Below are positions 20,466-30,229 of a DNA stretch of 64,000 bases, in pieces. Both the position numbers and the translations under genes were made by a program. How positions within the stretch are numbered: position 1 is the first letter of the stretch; each line of letters begins with the position of its first letter. Origin of the DNA: Boseongicola sp. H5 (GTDB taxonomy: Bacteria > Pseudomonadota > Alphaproteobacteria > Rhodobacterales > Rhodobacteraceae); NCBI GenBank assembly GCA_020622165.1, contig JACNMN010000001.1, positions 372,001 to 436,000 of the forward strand. Reading direction: 5' to 3'. The notes beneath the pieces are model-generated. The model searched no databases and was not told where the DNA came from. It saw only the letters and a program-made list of their open reading frames with translations.

Positions 20466-21683
20466 TCACTCCCCGCCGCCGCTGCGGGCCGGGCGCGGGC
20501 GACGTGGCGGCGCCGGGTCCGAAGCGGCCCGGGTGAGCGCGCGCAGCGCCTCGGTCAATTCCTGAAGATCGCTGCGCAGGACGCTGATCTCCTCCTGCCG
20601 GCCGGCGCCCATCTCTTCGAAGATCTTCAGCAACTGCACGTCGATGGAGCGCAGGCGCATCCGGCTTTCCGCGTCGATCCCGCTTTCGCCTTGTGTGGCG
20701 GCCAGAACTTCGGAGAGCCGGTCCTGCGCGGCGGCCAGCCGCTCGGTCGCCTCCACCGGGCCGGGGCCAAGCCGGTCGGTCAGCGCGGCGACCGAACTCG
20801 ACAGGTCCATCATCCGCGCCTCGGTCTCCGCCCGACGGCTTTCGGATTGCGCAAACAGGCTCTGAAGCGTGTCGATCTGGTCCACCATATGGTCCAGCAC
20901 GGTCGCGATCGCACCCCGATCCACGCCTCCGCCATCCCCGTCGGCAGAGGAAAACCCGACCCGCGTGATGGTGGACAGCCATTCCTCCATCTCCCGGTAG
21001 AACCGGTTCTGGCCATGGCCCGCGAACAGCTCAAGCAGGCCCACCACCAGCGAGCCCGCAAGCCCCAGAAGAGAGGAGGCGAAGGCGGTGCCCATACCGC
21101 CCAACTGGTCCTCCAGCCCGTCCATCAGGCGGCCAAAGACGGCAATTCCCTGTTCGCCTTCAGTCGGTTGCAGGCTGCGGATTGTTTCCACCACCGCCGG
21201 AACGGTCGTTGCCAGACCGAAGAACGTACCCAAGAGACCCAGGAAAATCAGAAGGTTGGCGATGTAGCGCGTGATATCGCGGCTTTCCTCCATCCGCGCG
21301 CCGACGGAATCGAGGATCGAGCGGGAGGAGGAGGAGGTAAGCTGCATCCGCGCGCCACGACCGCGAAAGACGCCGGACAGGGGCGCCAGCAGACGCGGGG
21401 CGCGATCCATGTCGTGATCGTCCCGGTCCGTTGCGACACCCTCGATCCAGGCGACCGAGGAAAACAGCTGCAGAACCTGCCAGAAACAGGCCAGAACGCC
21501 GACCACGAAGACGATCGCGATGGTGCCGTTCAGATAGGGGTTGGCCAGAAACACCGGCTCCACGCGGGGATAAACCAGCATACCGCCAAAGCCGACGAGA
21601 CCGCAGATGATCAACATCAATACGATCTGCCGAAGCGGTCGGGTGAAACGAGGCGCCGGGGCGCCGTCTGGTCTGCTCGTCAT
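20466..21683 (-). CDS. ExbB/TolQ/MotA-like proton channel protein
   Basis: 405 residues with four predicted membrane helices at about 19-38, 52-74, 140-165 and 194-220. The last two carry the family motifs LLGTFFGLATTVPAV and GGMGTAFASSLLGLAGSLVVG. The C-terminal 180 residues are cytoplasmic, helical and charged, longer than in ExbB or TolQ. The ATG at 21683 is used because the longer frame upstream is Arg-rich and shadow-like. It is the first gene of a pair with the MotB/OmpA-like protein. TolR, TolA, TonB and ExbD are not nearby, so this is probably a dedicated motor and not a Tol or Ton complex. Confidence 0.82.
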   Translation of the reverse strand: MTSRPDGAPAPRFTRPLRQIVLMLIICGLVGFGGMLVYPRVEPVFLANPYLNGTIAIVFVVGVLACFWQVLQLFSSVAWIEGVATDRDDHDMDRAPRLLAPLSGVFRGRGARMQLTSSSSRSILDSVGARMEESRDITRYIANLLIFLGLLGTFFGLATTVPAVVETIRSLQPTEGEQGIAVFGRLMDGLEDQLGGMGTAFASSLLGLAGSLVVGLLELFAGHGQNRFYREMEEWLSTITRVGFSSADGDGGGVDRGAIATVLDHMVDQIDTLQSLFAQSESRRAETEARMMDLSSSVAALTDRLGPGPVEATERLAAAQDRLSEVLAATQGESGIDAESRMRLRSIDVQLLKIFEEMGAGRQEEISVLRSDLQELTEALRALTRAASDPAPPRRPRPARSGGGE

Positions 21684-21757
21684 GGCTGGTCTTTGGCCAT
21701 CCTGAATGGGTGCGCGCAGCCTACTAGGCTTGGGGCGGCGTGCCAACACCCATGCGC

Positions 21758-22300
21758 CTAGGCGGTGTCGATCAGCTCCCGCACCCGCGCGACCAGCCAA
21801 TCCATGTCGGCATCGGCGAGATCAAGCTCTCGCAGATGGGCGGCGGTGTTGTAGAGGTAATCCGCGTTGGCGCCCTGATTTCCATGGGCGCGGGCAATGA
21901 TCCGGGCCTGCTCTTCCAGATCAAGCGCGCCTGCATATTGCCAGTGATCGCGGTCGATCACATAGGTCAGCGCCTCGACCCCGCCCTCGCAATGGAAGGT
22001 GACGGGCAGGCGTGCCTCCAGATAGGCCGCCGAGATCAGCTCGCGTTCCCGCAGATAGGCCAGGACGGCGTCTTCCTGGCCGGATGCAACCCTGAGCGCC
22101 ACACCGTCGCAAGAGGCGCCATCCGCCGCGTCAAGGGCCAGCACGAGGCCGGGATCGGTCTCGGTGCCGCGATAATGTACCGAGGACATGCAGAAACTGC
22201 GGTGCCAGCCATCGAGCCGTGCAAGACGACGTTCGGCCACGTCGAACCCGGGCCGCCAGAGCAGCGAGCCATAGCCGAAAACCCAAAGCTCATCCGACAT
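21758..22300 (-). CDS. ChaC-like gamma-glutamylcyclotransferase
   Basis: 180 residues. The N-terminus MSDELWVFGYGSLLWRP is the YGSL substrate-binding motif of the family, and YLEARLPVTFHCEGG supplies the region where the catalytic Glu lies. ChaC-type enzymes release 5-oxoproline from glutathione. Length and motifs are typical. It is transcribed divergently from the DUF2125 gene, with 72 bases between starts. Confidence 0.88.
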   Translation of the reverse strand: MSDELWVFGYGSLLWRPGFDVAERRLARLDGWHRSFCMSSVHYRGTETDPGLVLALDAADGASCDGVALRVASGQEDAVLAYLRERELISAAYLEARLPVTFHCEGGVEALTYVIDRDHWQYAGALDLEEQARIIARAHGNQGANADYLYNTAAHLRELDLADADMDWLVARVRELIDTA

Positions 22301-22372
22301 CGGAGATGGTCCTTTCCTGACCCCTTGCCTATATGCAGGACAGGAGCGGATTTGAAGGGGAGAGATCGGGCC

Positions 22373-23374
22373 ATGAAAGTCTGGCTTTGGATCCTCGGGA
22401 TCATCGGGCTGGCCTGGTCGGGCATCTGGTTTGCCGGTGCCTATGGCACCGAACGGGTGATGGGCGCATGGCTGGACGCACGGTCGAACGAAGGCTGGCT
22501 GGTGAATTACCGGAGCCTGGAGACGGCCGGCTACCCCGCGGCCTTCCGGACAACCCTGACGGAGGTGGAACTGGCCGACCCGGAAACCGGATGGGCCTGG
22601 ATCGCGCCCCGTTTCGAGATTACCCAGCCCAGCTACAAACCCCACCGGATCGAGGCGGTCTGGCCCGCGGAGCAGACGCTCGCCTCCCCTTTCGAGCGTT
22701 TGGATATCACCAGCGGCGCCATGGAAGCGGTGGTGCAGGTTCGCCCCGGCGGCGATCTGGCCCTAGATCAGTCCCGGGTCACGCTGGCGGAGATGGCCAT
22801 GTCCAGCACCGAGGGCTGGCAGATGGCGCTGGCCGACGCGACGTTCCAGATGATGCGCGAGGACGGAAGCGAGGCCAGTTACGAGATCCTGTTCGAAGCG
22901 AACAGCCTGACACCGCCCGAGCCGTTGCAGGCGGTCCTAAACCCCGCGGGCATCCTGCCCGACGCGATGGAGCAGATGCGCTTCGATGCGGTGATGGGGT
23001 TTGATCGGCCCTGGGACCTGTCGGCGCTGGAGCAGTCGCGGCCGGGTATCACCCGCATCGATCTTGCCGATCTGAGCGCGAACTGGGGGGATCTGTCGCT
23101 GCGTCTGGCGGGGTCGATGGATGTCGATGCCGAAGGTTACCCGACCGGAGAGATTTCCGTGCGCGCCCAGAACTGGCGCGAAATGGTCGAGATGGGGGTG
23201 AATGCAGGCGCGATACCGGCGGAAACACGCGGCGGGATCGAGCGGGTGCTGGCGCTGGTCGCCGGCTTGTCGGGGCGCGAAAGCGATATCGACGCCCCGC
23301 TCAGTTTCCGCAACCAGCGGGTATTTTTCGGGCCGATCCCGATCGGAGCTGCGCCGCAGCTTGTGTTGCGCTAG
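22373..23374 (+). CDS. DUF2125 domain protein, membrane-anchored
   Basis: 333 residues. One N-terminal membrane helix (4-25) anchors a periplasmic beta-rich domain. The early NEGWLVNYRSLETAGYPAAF run and repeated strand pattern fit DUF2125, an alphaproteobacterial family of unknown function with a resemblance to AsmA-like lipid transport repeats (my inference). Start ATG 22373 has GGGGAGA 10 bases upstream. It converges on the extensin-like gene. Confidence 0.8.
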   Translation: MKVWLWILGIIGLAWSGIWFAGAYGTERVMGAWLDARSNEGWLVNYRSLETAGYPAAFRTTLTEVELADPETGWAWIAPRFEITQPSYKPHRIEAVWPAEQTLASPFERLDITSGAMEAVVQVRPGGDLALDQSRVTLAEMAMSSTEGWQMALADATFQMMREDGSEASYEILFEANSLTPPEPLQAVLNPAGILPDAMEQMRFDAVMGFDRPWDLSALEQSRPGITRIDLADLSANWGDLSLRLAGSMDVDAEGYPTGEISVRAQNWREMVEMGVNAGAIPAETRGGIERVLALVAGLSGRESDIDAPLSFRNQRVFFGPIPIGAAPQLVLR

Positions 23375-23389
23375 CGCCCCACGGGGCGC
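23374..23389. terminator. Short inverted repeat between convergent genes
   Basis: GCGCCCC (23374-23380) and GGGGCGC (23383-23389) form a perfect inverted repeat at the stop of the DUF2125 gene, 36 bases from the end of the opposing extensin-like gene. The loop is only 2 bases, so a real hairpin would open a few pairs. No T-run. A two-way terminator is the likely role. Confidence 0.35.
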
Positions 23390-23425
23390 GGCGGCACCCG
23401 CAATTGGTGGAACGGAACCCGCGTT

Positions 23426-24445
23426 CTAGCGGCAATAGGGCCCCGAGCGATAGCCCGCCACGTCGAAATGGAAGTGGTCCTGATGGAAGTGGTCCGAATT
23501 CGGGCCGAGCACGGTGCCGAACGGGCCGCAGGCCGCGCGATGCAGGCGTTGCATCAGCCGCCCGGTACTGCCGCGGCGCCAATCGGTCAGCACGGACAGT
23601 TCCTGCCCGTTGACCAGCCCGATGGCCGCGATGTCGATCGCATTGCCCGTGGAATGCTCGCTGAGCCTTGCGCCGGGGCGGCTGTTGCGGGTTCGGCAGG
23701 AATAGGAGGCGACAACGCGGAGGGAGGCGATGCCGCCGCCCGTCCGCCCGACGGCCGGAATCGCACCCTCGTTGAGCCACTCCTGCAAGGCGCGCGCCGC
23801 ATCGCAGTTGATGGTCGCGGGCTGGTTCAGCGTCACACCGTCAATCTCGCGCACACGCACCGGCTCGGCGATGCCGCAGCCCTGTATCCGCCCGGTGATG
23901 GGCGAAAGCGTCTCGCCCACGATACCGGGCCTGCCGCAGAGCGAGCCGCGCCGCCCCGGCTGCGCGACCCGACTGGGCGTGGTTCTGGCGGCCACGGCGC
24001 GGACCTGTCGTTCCAGACCATCCGGGCGGATCTGCGGCCTGAGCGATCGCACCACCGCCAGCCGGGTGGCCCCGGCGATGGTGCGCACCTCCACCGTTCT
24101 GCGGCCAAGGCCGAAAAGCCCGCTGCGCTCGATCACTTGCACGGTTTCGCCCGTGGCGACGGGGGCGTCGGCCGCGGCACTGCGCGCGGCCATCTGCGCC
24201 GCCGCCCGCGCGGGCGCCGGGCTGCCGCCGGGCCGCTGCATCGGGCGCAGCGACTGACGGGGCGCATGAGCCCCTGCACGGATCACCACCTGGGCAGTGC
24301 GGGGCGCATCGGCGGCCCCGGGCGGGGTGGCGGCGCGGTCTGTGGTTGCGGGCCGCGGGGATGGAAGCGGGGACCGGTCGGGCGCCTGGGCCAGGGCCGG
24401 CGCGCAAAGGGAAAGGGTCAGAAGAAACACCGCAACGGGCTTCAT
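23426..24445 (-). CDS. Extensin-like (Extensin_C) exported protein
   Basis: 339 residues with a signal peptide (1-19, ending ALAQA). A Pro/Ala/Arg-rich linker takes residues 20-130. The C-terminal domain from about 160 has RGSLCGRPGIVGE, SYSCRTRNS, SEHSTGNAIDI and DHFHFDV. These His/Asp positions match the extensin-like/D,D-peptidase-like zinc fold (SxHxxGxAxD and HxH), so a peptidoglycan or wall-linked hydrolase is plausible though unproven for this family. The ATG overlaps the tyrA stop by 4 bp (ATGA). It ends facing the DUF2125 gene. Confidence 0.82.
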   Translation of the reverse strand: MKPVAVFLLTLSLCAPALAQAPDRSPLPSPRPATTDRAATPPGAADAPRTAQVVIRAGAHAPRQSLRPMQRPGGSPAPARAAAQMAARSAAADAPVATGETVQVIERSGLFGLGRRTVEVRTIAGATRLAVVRSLRPQIRPDGLERQVRAVAARTTPSRVAQPGRRGSLCGRPGIVGETLSPITGRIQGCGIAEPVRVREIDGVTLNQPATINCDAARALQEWLNEGAIPAVGRTGGGIASLRVVASYSCRTRNSRPGARLSEHSTGNAIDIAAIGLVNGQELSVLTDWRRGSTGRLMQRLHRAACGPFGTVLGPNSDHFHQDHFHFDVAGYRSGPYCR

Positions 24446-25377
24446 TCCGCCGGCCCCTCCTTGCGCTGTCCGATGCGCCCGAAATCGGGGGCATCGGTGT
24501 CCTGCCCGGCTTCGATGATCCCGCGGCGGATCGCGCGCGTGCGGGTGAAATACGCATGCAGATGGTCGCCGTCGCCGGTGCGGATCGCCCGTTGCAGGGC
24601 AAACAGTTCCTCGGTGAAGCGGCCAAGGATCTCCAGCGTCGCCTCCTTGTTCGACAGGAACACATCGCGCCACATGGTCGGGTCGCTGGCGGCAATCCGG
24701 GTGAAATCGCGGAACCCCGCGGCGGAATACTTGATCACCTCACTGTCGGTGACGCGGCGCAGATCATCGGCGACGCCCACCATCGTATAGGCGATGAGAT
24801 GCGGGGTATGCGAGGTGACGGCAAGCACGAGATCGTGGTGATCGGGGTCCATCTCCTCCACATTCGCGCCGCAGCCTTCCCAAAGCGCACGCAGTTTCGC
24901 CGTGGCGGACGGATCGGTCCCCGCGGGCGGGGTCAGCAGCACATAACGGTTGTCGAACAACTGCGCGAAACCGGACCGGGGCCCGGAATGCTCCGTGCCC
25001 GCCAGCGGATGGCCGGGGATGAAATGGATGCCATCGGTCAGATGCGGGCCGACCTGCGCGATCACGTCCTGCTTGACCGACCCGACATCGGTCAGCGTGG
25101 CGCCCGGCGCCAGATGCGGTGCGATCTCGGCCGCGACCGTACCCATGACGCCAACAGGCACCGCCAGCACCACCAGATCGGCGTCGCGGACGGCTTCGGC
25201 GGCGGTGTCGACAACGCGGTCGCAGAGGCCGATTTCGCCCGCGATCTTCCGCGTTTCGGAGGAGCGCGCGGTGCCCACGATCTCGCCGGCAAGCCCGGCA
25301 CGGCGCATCGCATGCGCCATGGATCCCGCAATCAGGCCAAGACCGATCAGGGCCACGCGGGCGTAGATCACGCTCAT
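24442..25377 (-). CDS. tyrC: Prephenate/arogenate dehydrogenase
   Basis: 311 residues, a single dehydrogenase without a chorismate mutase domain, thus TyrC-like. The NAD(P)-binding start [14 protein letters not shown] is at residues 8-21. The signature DVGSVKQDV lies near 97 and the catalytic [10 protein letters not shown], with the His-x-x-x-Gly-x-Glu pattern, near 122. It oxidatively decarboxylates prephenate or arogenate toward tyrosine. The stop overlaps the extensin gene start and its own start overlaps the hisC stop, so hisC-tyrC are one unit, often seen because HisC-type enzymes also aminate aromatic keto acids. Confidence 0.9.
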   Translation of the reverse strand: MSVIYARVALIGLGLIAGSMAHAMRRAGLAGEIVGTARSSETRKIAGEIGLCDRVVDTAAEAVRDADLVVLAVPVGVMGTVAAEIAPHLAPGATLTDVGSVKQDVIAQVGPHLTDGIHFIPGHPLAGTEHSGPRSGFAQLFDNRYVLLTPPAGTDPSATAKLRALWEGCGANVEEMDPDHHDLVLAVTSHTPHLIAYTMVGVADDLRRVTDSEVIKYSAAGFRDFTRIAASDPTMWRDVFLSNKEATLEILGRFTEELFALQRAIRTGDGDHLHAYFTRTRAIRRGIIEAGQDTDAPDFGRIGQRKEGPAE

Positions 25378-26459
25378 AGGGCCCCCTTGAACCTGGCCAT
25401 CGCATCCAGCACGCGGGTCACGTCATCGGGCGTGCCGACGGTGATCCGCAACGCCTCGGGGAAGCCGTAGCCCTTGACCAGACGCACCAGAATCCCTTCC
25501 GATTTCAGATGGGCATCGGCCGCCAGCGCTTCGGCCTCGTCGGAGAACCGGGCCAGCACGAAATTGGCGTGGCTTTCATCGGACGGGATACCAAGCTGCG
25601 CCAGCCCGCCCTGCAACCGCGCCCGGCCTTCCGCGTTCATCCGGCGGCAGGTCTCGACGAATGCCCGGTCGCGCACCGCGGCCTCGGCTCCGGCCAGCGC
25701 GACCTTCGACATATTGAACGGGCCGCGGATACGGTTCAGCACGTCGATCACATGCTGCGAGGCATAGCCCCAGCCCACGCGCAGGCCGCCAAGCCCGTAG
25801 ATCTTGGAGAATGTGCGCGTCATCACCACGTTTTCGCGCGCCTCCACCAGCGACGCACCGCCATCATAACCCTCGGCAAACTCCGCATAGGCGCCATCGA
25901 GAACCAGCAGGCACTGGGCCGGAACGCCATCGGCCAGCCGGGTCAGCGCGCCCATGTCCAGAAAGGTCGGGCTGGGGTTTGCCGGGTTGGCCAGATAGAT
26001 CAGCCGCGTGGCTGGCGTCACCGCGGCCAGAAGCGCCTCCACATCCACCGTCCGGTCCTTTTCCGGCGCGACCACGGGTGTGGCCCCGGCCGACAAGGCG
26101 AAGATCCGGTACATCGAAAACCCGTGTTCGGGATAGAGCACCTCGTCGCCCGGGCCCGCGAAGGCCAGCGAAAGAAGGGTCAGAACCTCGTCGGAGCCCA
26201 CGCCGATGATGATCCGCTCGGCATCAAGGCCATGCACCTCGGCGATCGCCTGCCTGAGTGCGGCGTGGTCGGTGGACGGGTAGCGGTGCATCTGGGCCAG
26301 CGCATCCTGCATCGCCGCCACCGCCTTGGGGGAGGGGCCGAACGGGTTTTCGTTCGAGCTGAGCTTCAGCGGCTCGTCGATTCCGGCAAGGGTGCTCGCA
26401 CCGCCCTTGTAAAGCGCGATGTCGAGGATGCCGGGTTGCGGGCGGATCGGTGCGGACAT
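25374..26459 (-). CDS. hisC: Histidinol-phosphate/aromatic aminotransferase HisC
   Basis: 361 residues. PLP aminotransferase of fold type I, transferring amino groups in His synthesis and likely also to phenylpyruvates. Seen: substrate loop [12 protein letters not shown] near residue 36, [10 protein letters not shown] near 155, the PLP lysine in [15 protein letters not shown] near 218, and the C-terminal Arg in LRITVG near 338. The ATG at 26459 is preferred to one three codons upstream, because [11 protein letters not shown] is a typical N-terminus. The 4-bp overlap with tyrC and the lack of other his genes suggest a Tyr/Phe role. Confidence 0.9.
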   Translation of the reverse strand: MSAPIRPQPGILDIALYKGGASTLAGIDEPLKLSSNENPFGPSPKAVAAMQDALAQMHRYPSTDHAALRQAIAEVHGLDAERIIIGVGSDEVLTLLSLAFAGPGDEVLYPEHGFSMYRIFALSAGATPVVAPEKDRTVDVEALLAAVTPATRLIYLANPANPSPTFLDMGALTRLADGVPAQCLLVLDGAYAEFAEGYDGGASLVEARENVVMTRTFSKIYGLGGLRVGWGYASQHVIDVLNRIRGPFNMSKVALAGAEAAVRDRAFVETCRRMNAEGRARLQGGLAQLGIPSDESHANFVLARFSDEAEALAADAHLKSEGILVRLVKGYGFPEALRITVGTPDDVTRVLDAMARFKGAL

Positions 26460-26530
26460 TGGCAGCATTCAACCGAAAATGGACAGGTTTCGGGTTCATA
26501 GCCGTGGGCGCGGGCCAAGGGAACCGGTTT

Positions 26531-28744
26531 TCAATAGAAGCTTTGCGGATCGATATCCACCGCCAGCCGCAATCCGCCCTTCAGCTTCAACCCGCCGACC
26601 CATTCCGACAGCGCCGGTTGCAGGGCCACGCCCTTCGGCGCCTTGACCAGCAGCCGGACCCGGTGCCGCCCCCTGATCCGCGCGATGGGGGCCGGCGCGG
26701 GCCCGTAGACGGTGGCGCCAAGCGCGCGAAGCGGCGCATCGCTGCGCGCCAGATACGTGCCGAGATCGAAGGCCGCCGCCGCGTCCGGGCCCGACACGAT
26801 GATCCCCGCCATCCTGCCATAGGGCGGCATCCCGGCCTGCTGGCGCTCGGCCGCTTCGGCCTGCCAGAAGCCTTCCTCGTCGCCCGACAGGATGGCCCGG
26901 ATCACCGGATGCTCCGGCTGGAAGGTCTGCATCAGCGAGACGCCGGGCTTGTCCGCGCGCCCGGCACGGCCCGACACCTGCCGCATGAGCTGAAAGGTCC
27001 GTTCGGCGGCGCGCAGATCCGACCCCTGAAGTCCCAGATCCGCGTCGATCACGCCCACCAGCGTGAGCCGCGGAAAATTGTGCCCCTTGGCGACCAGCTG
27101 CGTGCCGATGATGATGTCTGTCCCGCCGTGGGCGATCTCTTCGATCTGGGCTTTCAGTGCGCGGGCCGACCCGAACAGGTCGGAGGACAGCACAGCGATC
27201 CGGGCCTCCGGAAAGAGCTTTGCCGCCTCTTCCGCAAGCCGCTCCACGCCCGGCCCGACCGGCGCCAGTTTCCCCTCCGCCTTACAGGCGGGACAGATCT
27301 CCGGCATCGGTCTGGTCTCCCCGCACTGATGACACATCAGCCGTTTCTGGAACCGGTGTTCGACCATCCGCGCATCGCAATTGTCGCAGCCCACCTGATG
27401 CCCGCATGCCCGGCAGATCGTGACCGGCGCATAGCCGCGCCGGTTCAGGAACAAAAGCGCCTGCTCGTCCCGGTCCAGCCGCTGGTTCACCTCCCCCTGC
27501 AAGGTCGGGGAGATCCACGCATTGCCCGGCAGATCCTCCAGCCGCATGTCGATCGCCTGCATCCGGGGCAGGACCGCCGCACCGAACCGTGCGCCGAGGT
27601 TCAGCCGCGCGTATTTCCCGGCCTCCGCATTGGCCCAGCTTTCCAGCGACGGCGTAGCCGAGGCCAGTACGACCTGCGCCGAATTGATCGAGGCGCGCAG
27701 AACCGCCATGTCCCGCGCGTTGTAGAGAACCCCGTCCTCCTGCTTGTAGGAGGTGTCGTGCTCCTCATCGACGACGATCAGGCCAAGGTCGCGAAACGGC
27801 AGAAACAGCGCCGAGCGCGCGCCCACCACCAGTTGCGCCGCCCCCTGCCCCAGCATCCGCCAGCAGCGGCGGCGTTCGGTCATGGTCACGCCGGAATGCC
27901 ACTCGGCGGGCTTCGCGCCGAAACGCTGCTCGACCCGGGTCAGAAACTCCGATGTCAGCGCGATCTCGGGCAGCAGAACCAGCGCCTGCCGCCCCGCCTT
28001 CAGGCAGGCGGCGACCGCTTCCAGATAGACCTCGGTCTTGCCCGATCCGGTGACACCCTTGAGCAGTGTCGTGCCGTAGCTGCCGGACCGCACCGCGTCC
28101 CGCAGGACGCGCGCGGCCACGGCCTGATCATCGGTCAGGTCCTTGCTAGGGCGGTCCGGGTCAAGCGGCAGATAGGGTGTGTCGCGGGGGGTGTCGGCCT
28201 CCTCCACCGCGCCCTGCGCCGCCAGCCCCTTGACGACCGACGACGTCACACCGGCCATTTCCGACAGTTCCTTCAGCGTGAAGGCCAGCCCACCATATTC
28301 CTCCAGCGTGGCCAGAACACGGCGCCGCGCATCGGTCATCCGGTCGGGCGCGCCCGCGCCCAACCGGTAGACCTTCCGCATCGAGGGCGGGTCGCTCAAC
28401 CCCGGCGCGCGGGTGGCCAGACGCAGCATCGCGGGCAGCGGCGTGAGCGTATAGGCGCCAGCTTTTTCCAGAAACGCGCGCAACTCTTCGCGCATCGGGG
28501 CCACATCCAGCACCCGTCCCACGGCCCGGACCTTGGCACTGTCCCAGTCACCGCGGCCCGGCCCCCAGACCACCCCCAGCACCTTGCGCGGGCCAAGCGG
28601 CACCTCCACGAACGCACCCAGCCAGCAGCCGCCTTCGGGCGCCTTGTAGTCAAGCGCCCGATCCAGCGGCTCGGTGGTCAGAACGCCCACCAGCTCTCCT
28701 TCTGCGAAATAGTCCCGGGTCATGTCTTTCCGCTTGGCGGCCAT
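26531..28744 (-). CDS. priA: Primosomal protein N' (replication restart helicase PriA)
   Basis: 737 residues, full length. The N-terminal DNA-binding domain is residues 1-110 or so. Walker A is [15 protein letters not shown] near 226, the Walker B/DEAH box is VVDEEHD near 320, and the zinc region near 440 has [13 protein letters not shown] and later CHQCG and CPACKAE, eight cysteines as expected. The helicase C part has [14 protein letters not shown] and VSGRAGRAD. It reloads the replisome at stalled forks. It is divergent from the aldolase gene; the ATG at 28744 is the furthest in-frame ATG. hisC lies 71 bases downstream. Confidence 0.95.
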   Translation of the reverse strand: MAAKRKDMTRDYFAEGELVGVLTTEPLDRALDYKAPEGGCWLGAFVEVPLGPRKVLGVVWGPGRGDWDSAKVRAVGRVLDVAPMREELRAFLEKAGAYTLTPLPAMLRLATRAPGLSDPPSMRKVYRLGAGAPDRMTDARRRVLATLEEYGGLAFTLKELSEMAGVTSSVVKGLAAQGAVEEADTPRDTPYLPLDPDRPSKDLTDDQAVAARVLRDAVRSGSYGTTLLKGVTGSGKTEVYLEAVAACLKAGRQALVLLPEIALTSEFLTRVEQRFGAKPAEWHSGVTMTERRRCWRMLGQGAAQLVVGARSALFLPFRDLGLIVVDEEHDTSYKQEDGVLYNARDMAVLRASINSAQVVLASATPSLESWANAEAGKYARLNLGARFGAAVLPRMQAIDMRLEDLPGNAWISPTLQGEVNQRLDRDEQALLFLNRRGYAPVTICRACGHQVGCDNCDARMVEHRFQKRLMCHQCGETRPMPEICPACKAEGKLAPVGPGVERLAEEAAKLFPEARIAVLSSDLFGSARALKAQIEEIAHGGTDIIIGTQLVAKGHNFPRLTLVGVIDADLGLQGSDLRAAERTFQLMRQVSGRAGRADKPGVSLMQTFQPEHPVIRAILSGDEEGFWQAEAAERQQAGMPPYGRMAGIIVSGPDAAAAFDLGTYLARSDAPLRALGATVYGPAPAPIARIRGRHRVRLLVKAPKGVALQPALSEWVGGLKLKGGLRLAVDIDPQSFY

Positions 28745-28798
28745 TGCGATAAGAGATCGTCAAATGACCACGGCTGCCACCCGAAAGGAACCGTCCGA

Positions 28799-29452
28799 AT
28801 GAAATTCTTTGTCGACACCGCCGATATCGATGCAATCGCCGAACTGAACGATCTGGGCATGGTCGATGGGGTCACCACGAACCCCTCCCTGATCCTGAAA
28901 TCGGGCCGCGACATTCTGGAAGTGACCAAGGAGATCTGCGATCTGGTCGATGGCCCGGTCTCTGCCGAGGTTGTCGCGCTGGAGGCGGACGAGATGATCG
29001 CCGAGGGCCGCAAACTGGCCGAAATCGCCGAGAACATCACCGTCAAGGTTCCGCTCACATGGGCCGGCCTCAAGGCCTGCAAGGTACTCTCGGGCGAGGG
29101 CAGAATGGTCAATGTCACGCTGTGTTTCTCCGCCAATCAGGCGTTGCTGGCGGCCAAGGCGGGGGCCACGTTCATCAGCCCCTTCATCGGGCGGCTGGAC
29201 GATCTGAACCTCGACGGGATGGACCTGATCGCGGACATCCGCACGATCTATGACAATTACGGCTACGAGACGGAGATCCTCGCCGCCTCGATCCGGTCGG
29301 TGAACCATATGAAGGACGCCGCCCTGATCGGTGCCGATGTGGCCACCGCACCGCCGGGGGTCATCAAATCCATGGCCAGCCACGTGCTGACGGACAAGGG
29401 CCTTGAGGCCTTCCTGAAGGATTGGGAAAAAACGGGGCAGAAAATCCTGTGA
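28799..29452 (+). CDS. Fructose-6-phosphate aldolase / transaldolase-like protein
   Basis: 217 residues, the short transaldolase subgroup. It begins [13 protein letters not shown], then VTTNPSLI near 27, the Schiff-base lysine in [11 protein letters not shown] near 85, and SPFIGRLDD and ASIRSV runs later. Members either transfer a dihydroxyacetone unit (transaldolase) or cleave fructose 6-phosphate; the sequence alone does not decide between them. GGAA lies 9-12 bases upstream of the ATG. It is divergent from priA and 53 bases before the DUF484 gene. Confidence 0.9.
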   Translation: MKFFVDTADIDAIAELNDLGMVDGVTTNPSLILKSGRDILEVTKEICDLVDGPVSAEVVALEADEMIAEGRKLAEIAENITVKVPLTWAGLKACKVLSGEGRMVNVTLCFSANQALLAAKAGATFISPFIGRLDDLNLDGMDLIADIRTIYDNYGYETEILAASIRSVNHMKDAALIGADVATAPPGVIKSMASHVLTDKGLEAFLKDWEKTGQKIL

Positions 29453-29505
29453 ACATCGTGTAAGGTCCCCGCCAATCAATAAAACCAAGAGGCACGGACA
29501 AGACC

Positions 29506-30219
29506 ATGGGCGAACGAGCAGACATGTTGGGTGATTGGCGCGAACGGGTTCTGAGCGACCCGGAGCTTATTCTGGAAGACCGCGATCTGATGCGCGCCTT
29601 GATTGCCGCGAATGATCGGCAGATGGGCGGCAACATCGTCGACATGCGCGGAATTGCGATGGAACGGCTGGAAAACCGGCTGGACCGGCTCGAAGATACC
29701 CACCGGTCCGTCATCGCCGCGGCCTATGAGAACCTTTCGGGCACCAATCAGGTGCACCGCGCGATCCTTGCCCTGCTGGACCAGCCGGGTTTCGAGGGGT
29801 TTCTGAGGGCGCTCGGCACGGATGTGGCCGGGATCCTGCGGGTCGACCGCATCCGGCTGGTTCTGGAAAGCGCCGAAGCGACCGAGACAAGCGCGCCCAA
29901 GGTGCAGAAGCTCGAAGACGTGCTGACCATCGTCGCCCCGGGCTTTGTCGAGCGCTATCTGACCGGGGGCCGCGATGTGCCGCATCGCTCGGTCACGCTG
30001 CGCCAGGTGGGCGACAGTTCCGGCGTGATCTACGGGGAGGCCGCCGACTGGATCAAATCCGAAGCCCTGCTGTGCCTCGATCTGGGTGCGGGGCGCCTGC
30101 CGGGCCTGCTTGTCATGGGCGCCGAGGATCCGCATCAGTTCCGCCCGAGCCAGGGCACCGACCTGCTGACCTTCTTCAACGGGGTCTTCGAACGGCTGAT
30201 GCGGAAATACCTGGCCTGA
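29506..30219 (+). CDS. DUF484 family protein
   Basis: 237 residues. The N-terminal third is a predicted coiled coil (residues 25-75, with LENRLDRLEDTH), the rest a GAF-like fold. The order DUF484 then XerC is the well-known pairing in proteobacteria, where the function of DUF484 remains unknown; a link to chromosome dimer resolution is suggested only by synteny. The gap to xerC is 10 bases. Confidence 0.85.
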   Translation: MGERADMLGDWRERVLSDPELILEDRDLMRALIAANDRQMGGNIVDMRGIAMERLENRLDRLEDTHRSVIAAAYENLSGTNQVHRAILALLDQPGFEGFLRALGTDVAGILRVDRIRLVLESAEATETSAPKVQKLEDVLTIVAPGFVERYLTGGRDVPHRSVTLRQVGDSSGVIYGEAADWIKSEALLCLDLGAGRLPGLLVMGAEDPHQFRPSQGTDLLTFFNGVFERLMRKYLA

Positions 30220-30229
30220 GGGCGGAGCC

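Noticed and set aside
18522..21683. ExbB/OmpA pair as a Zorya anti-phage system
   Set aside because: No ZorC, ZorD or ZorE-like gene is near, the coiled coil is in the OmpA partner instead of the MotA partner, and the neighbours are housekeeping genes.
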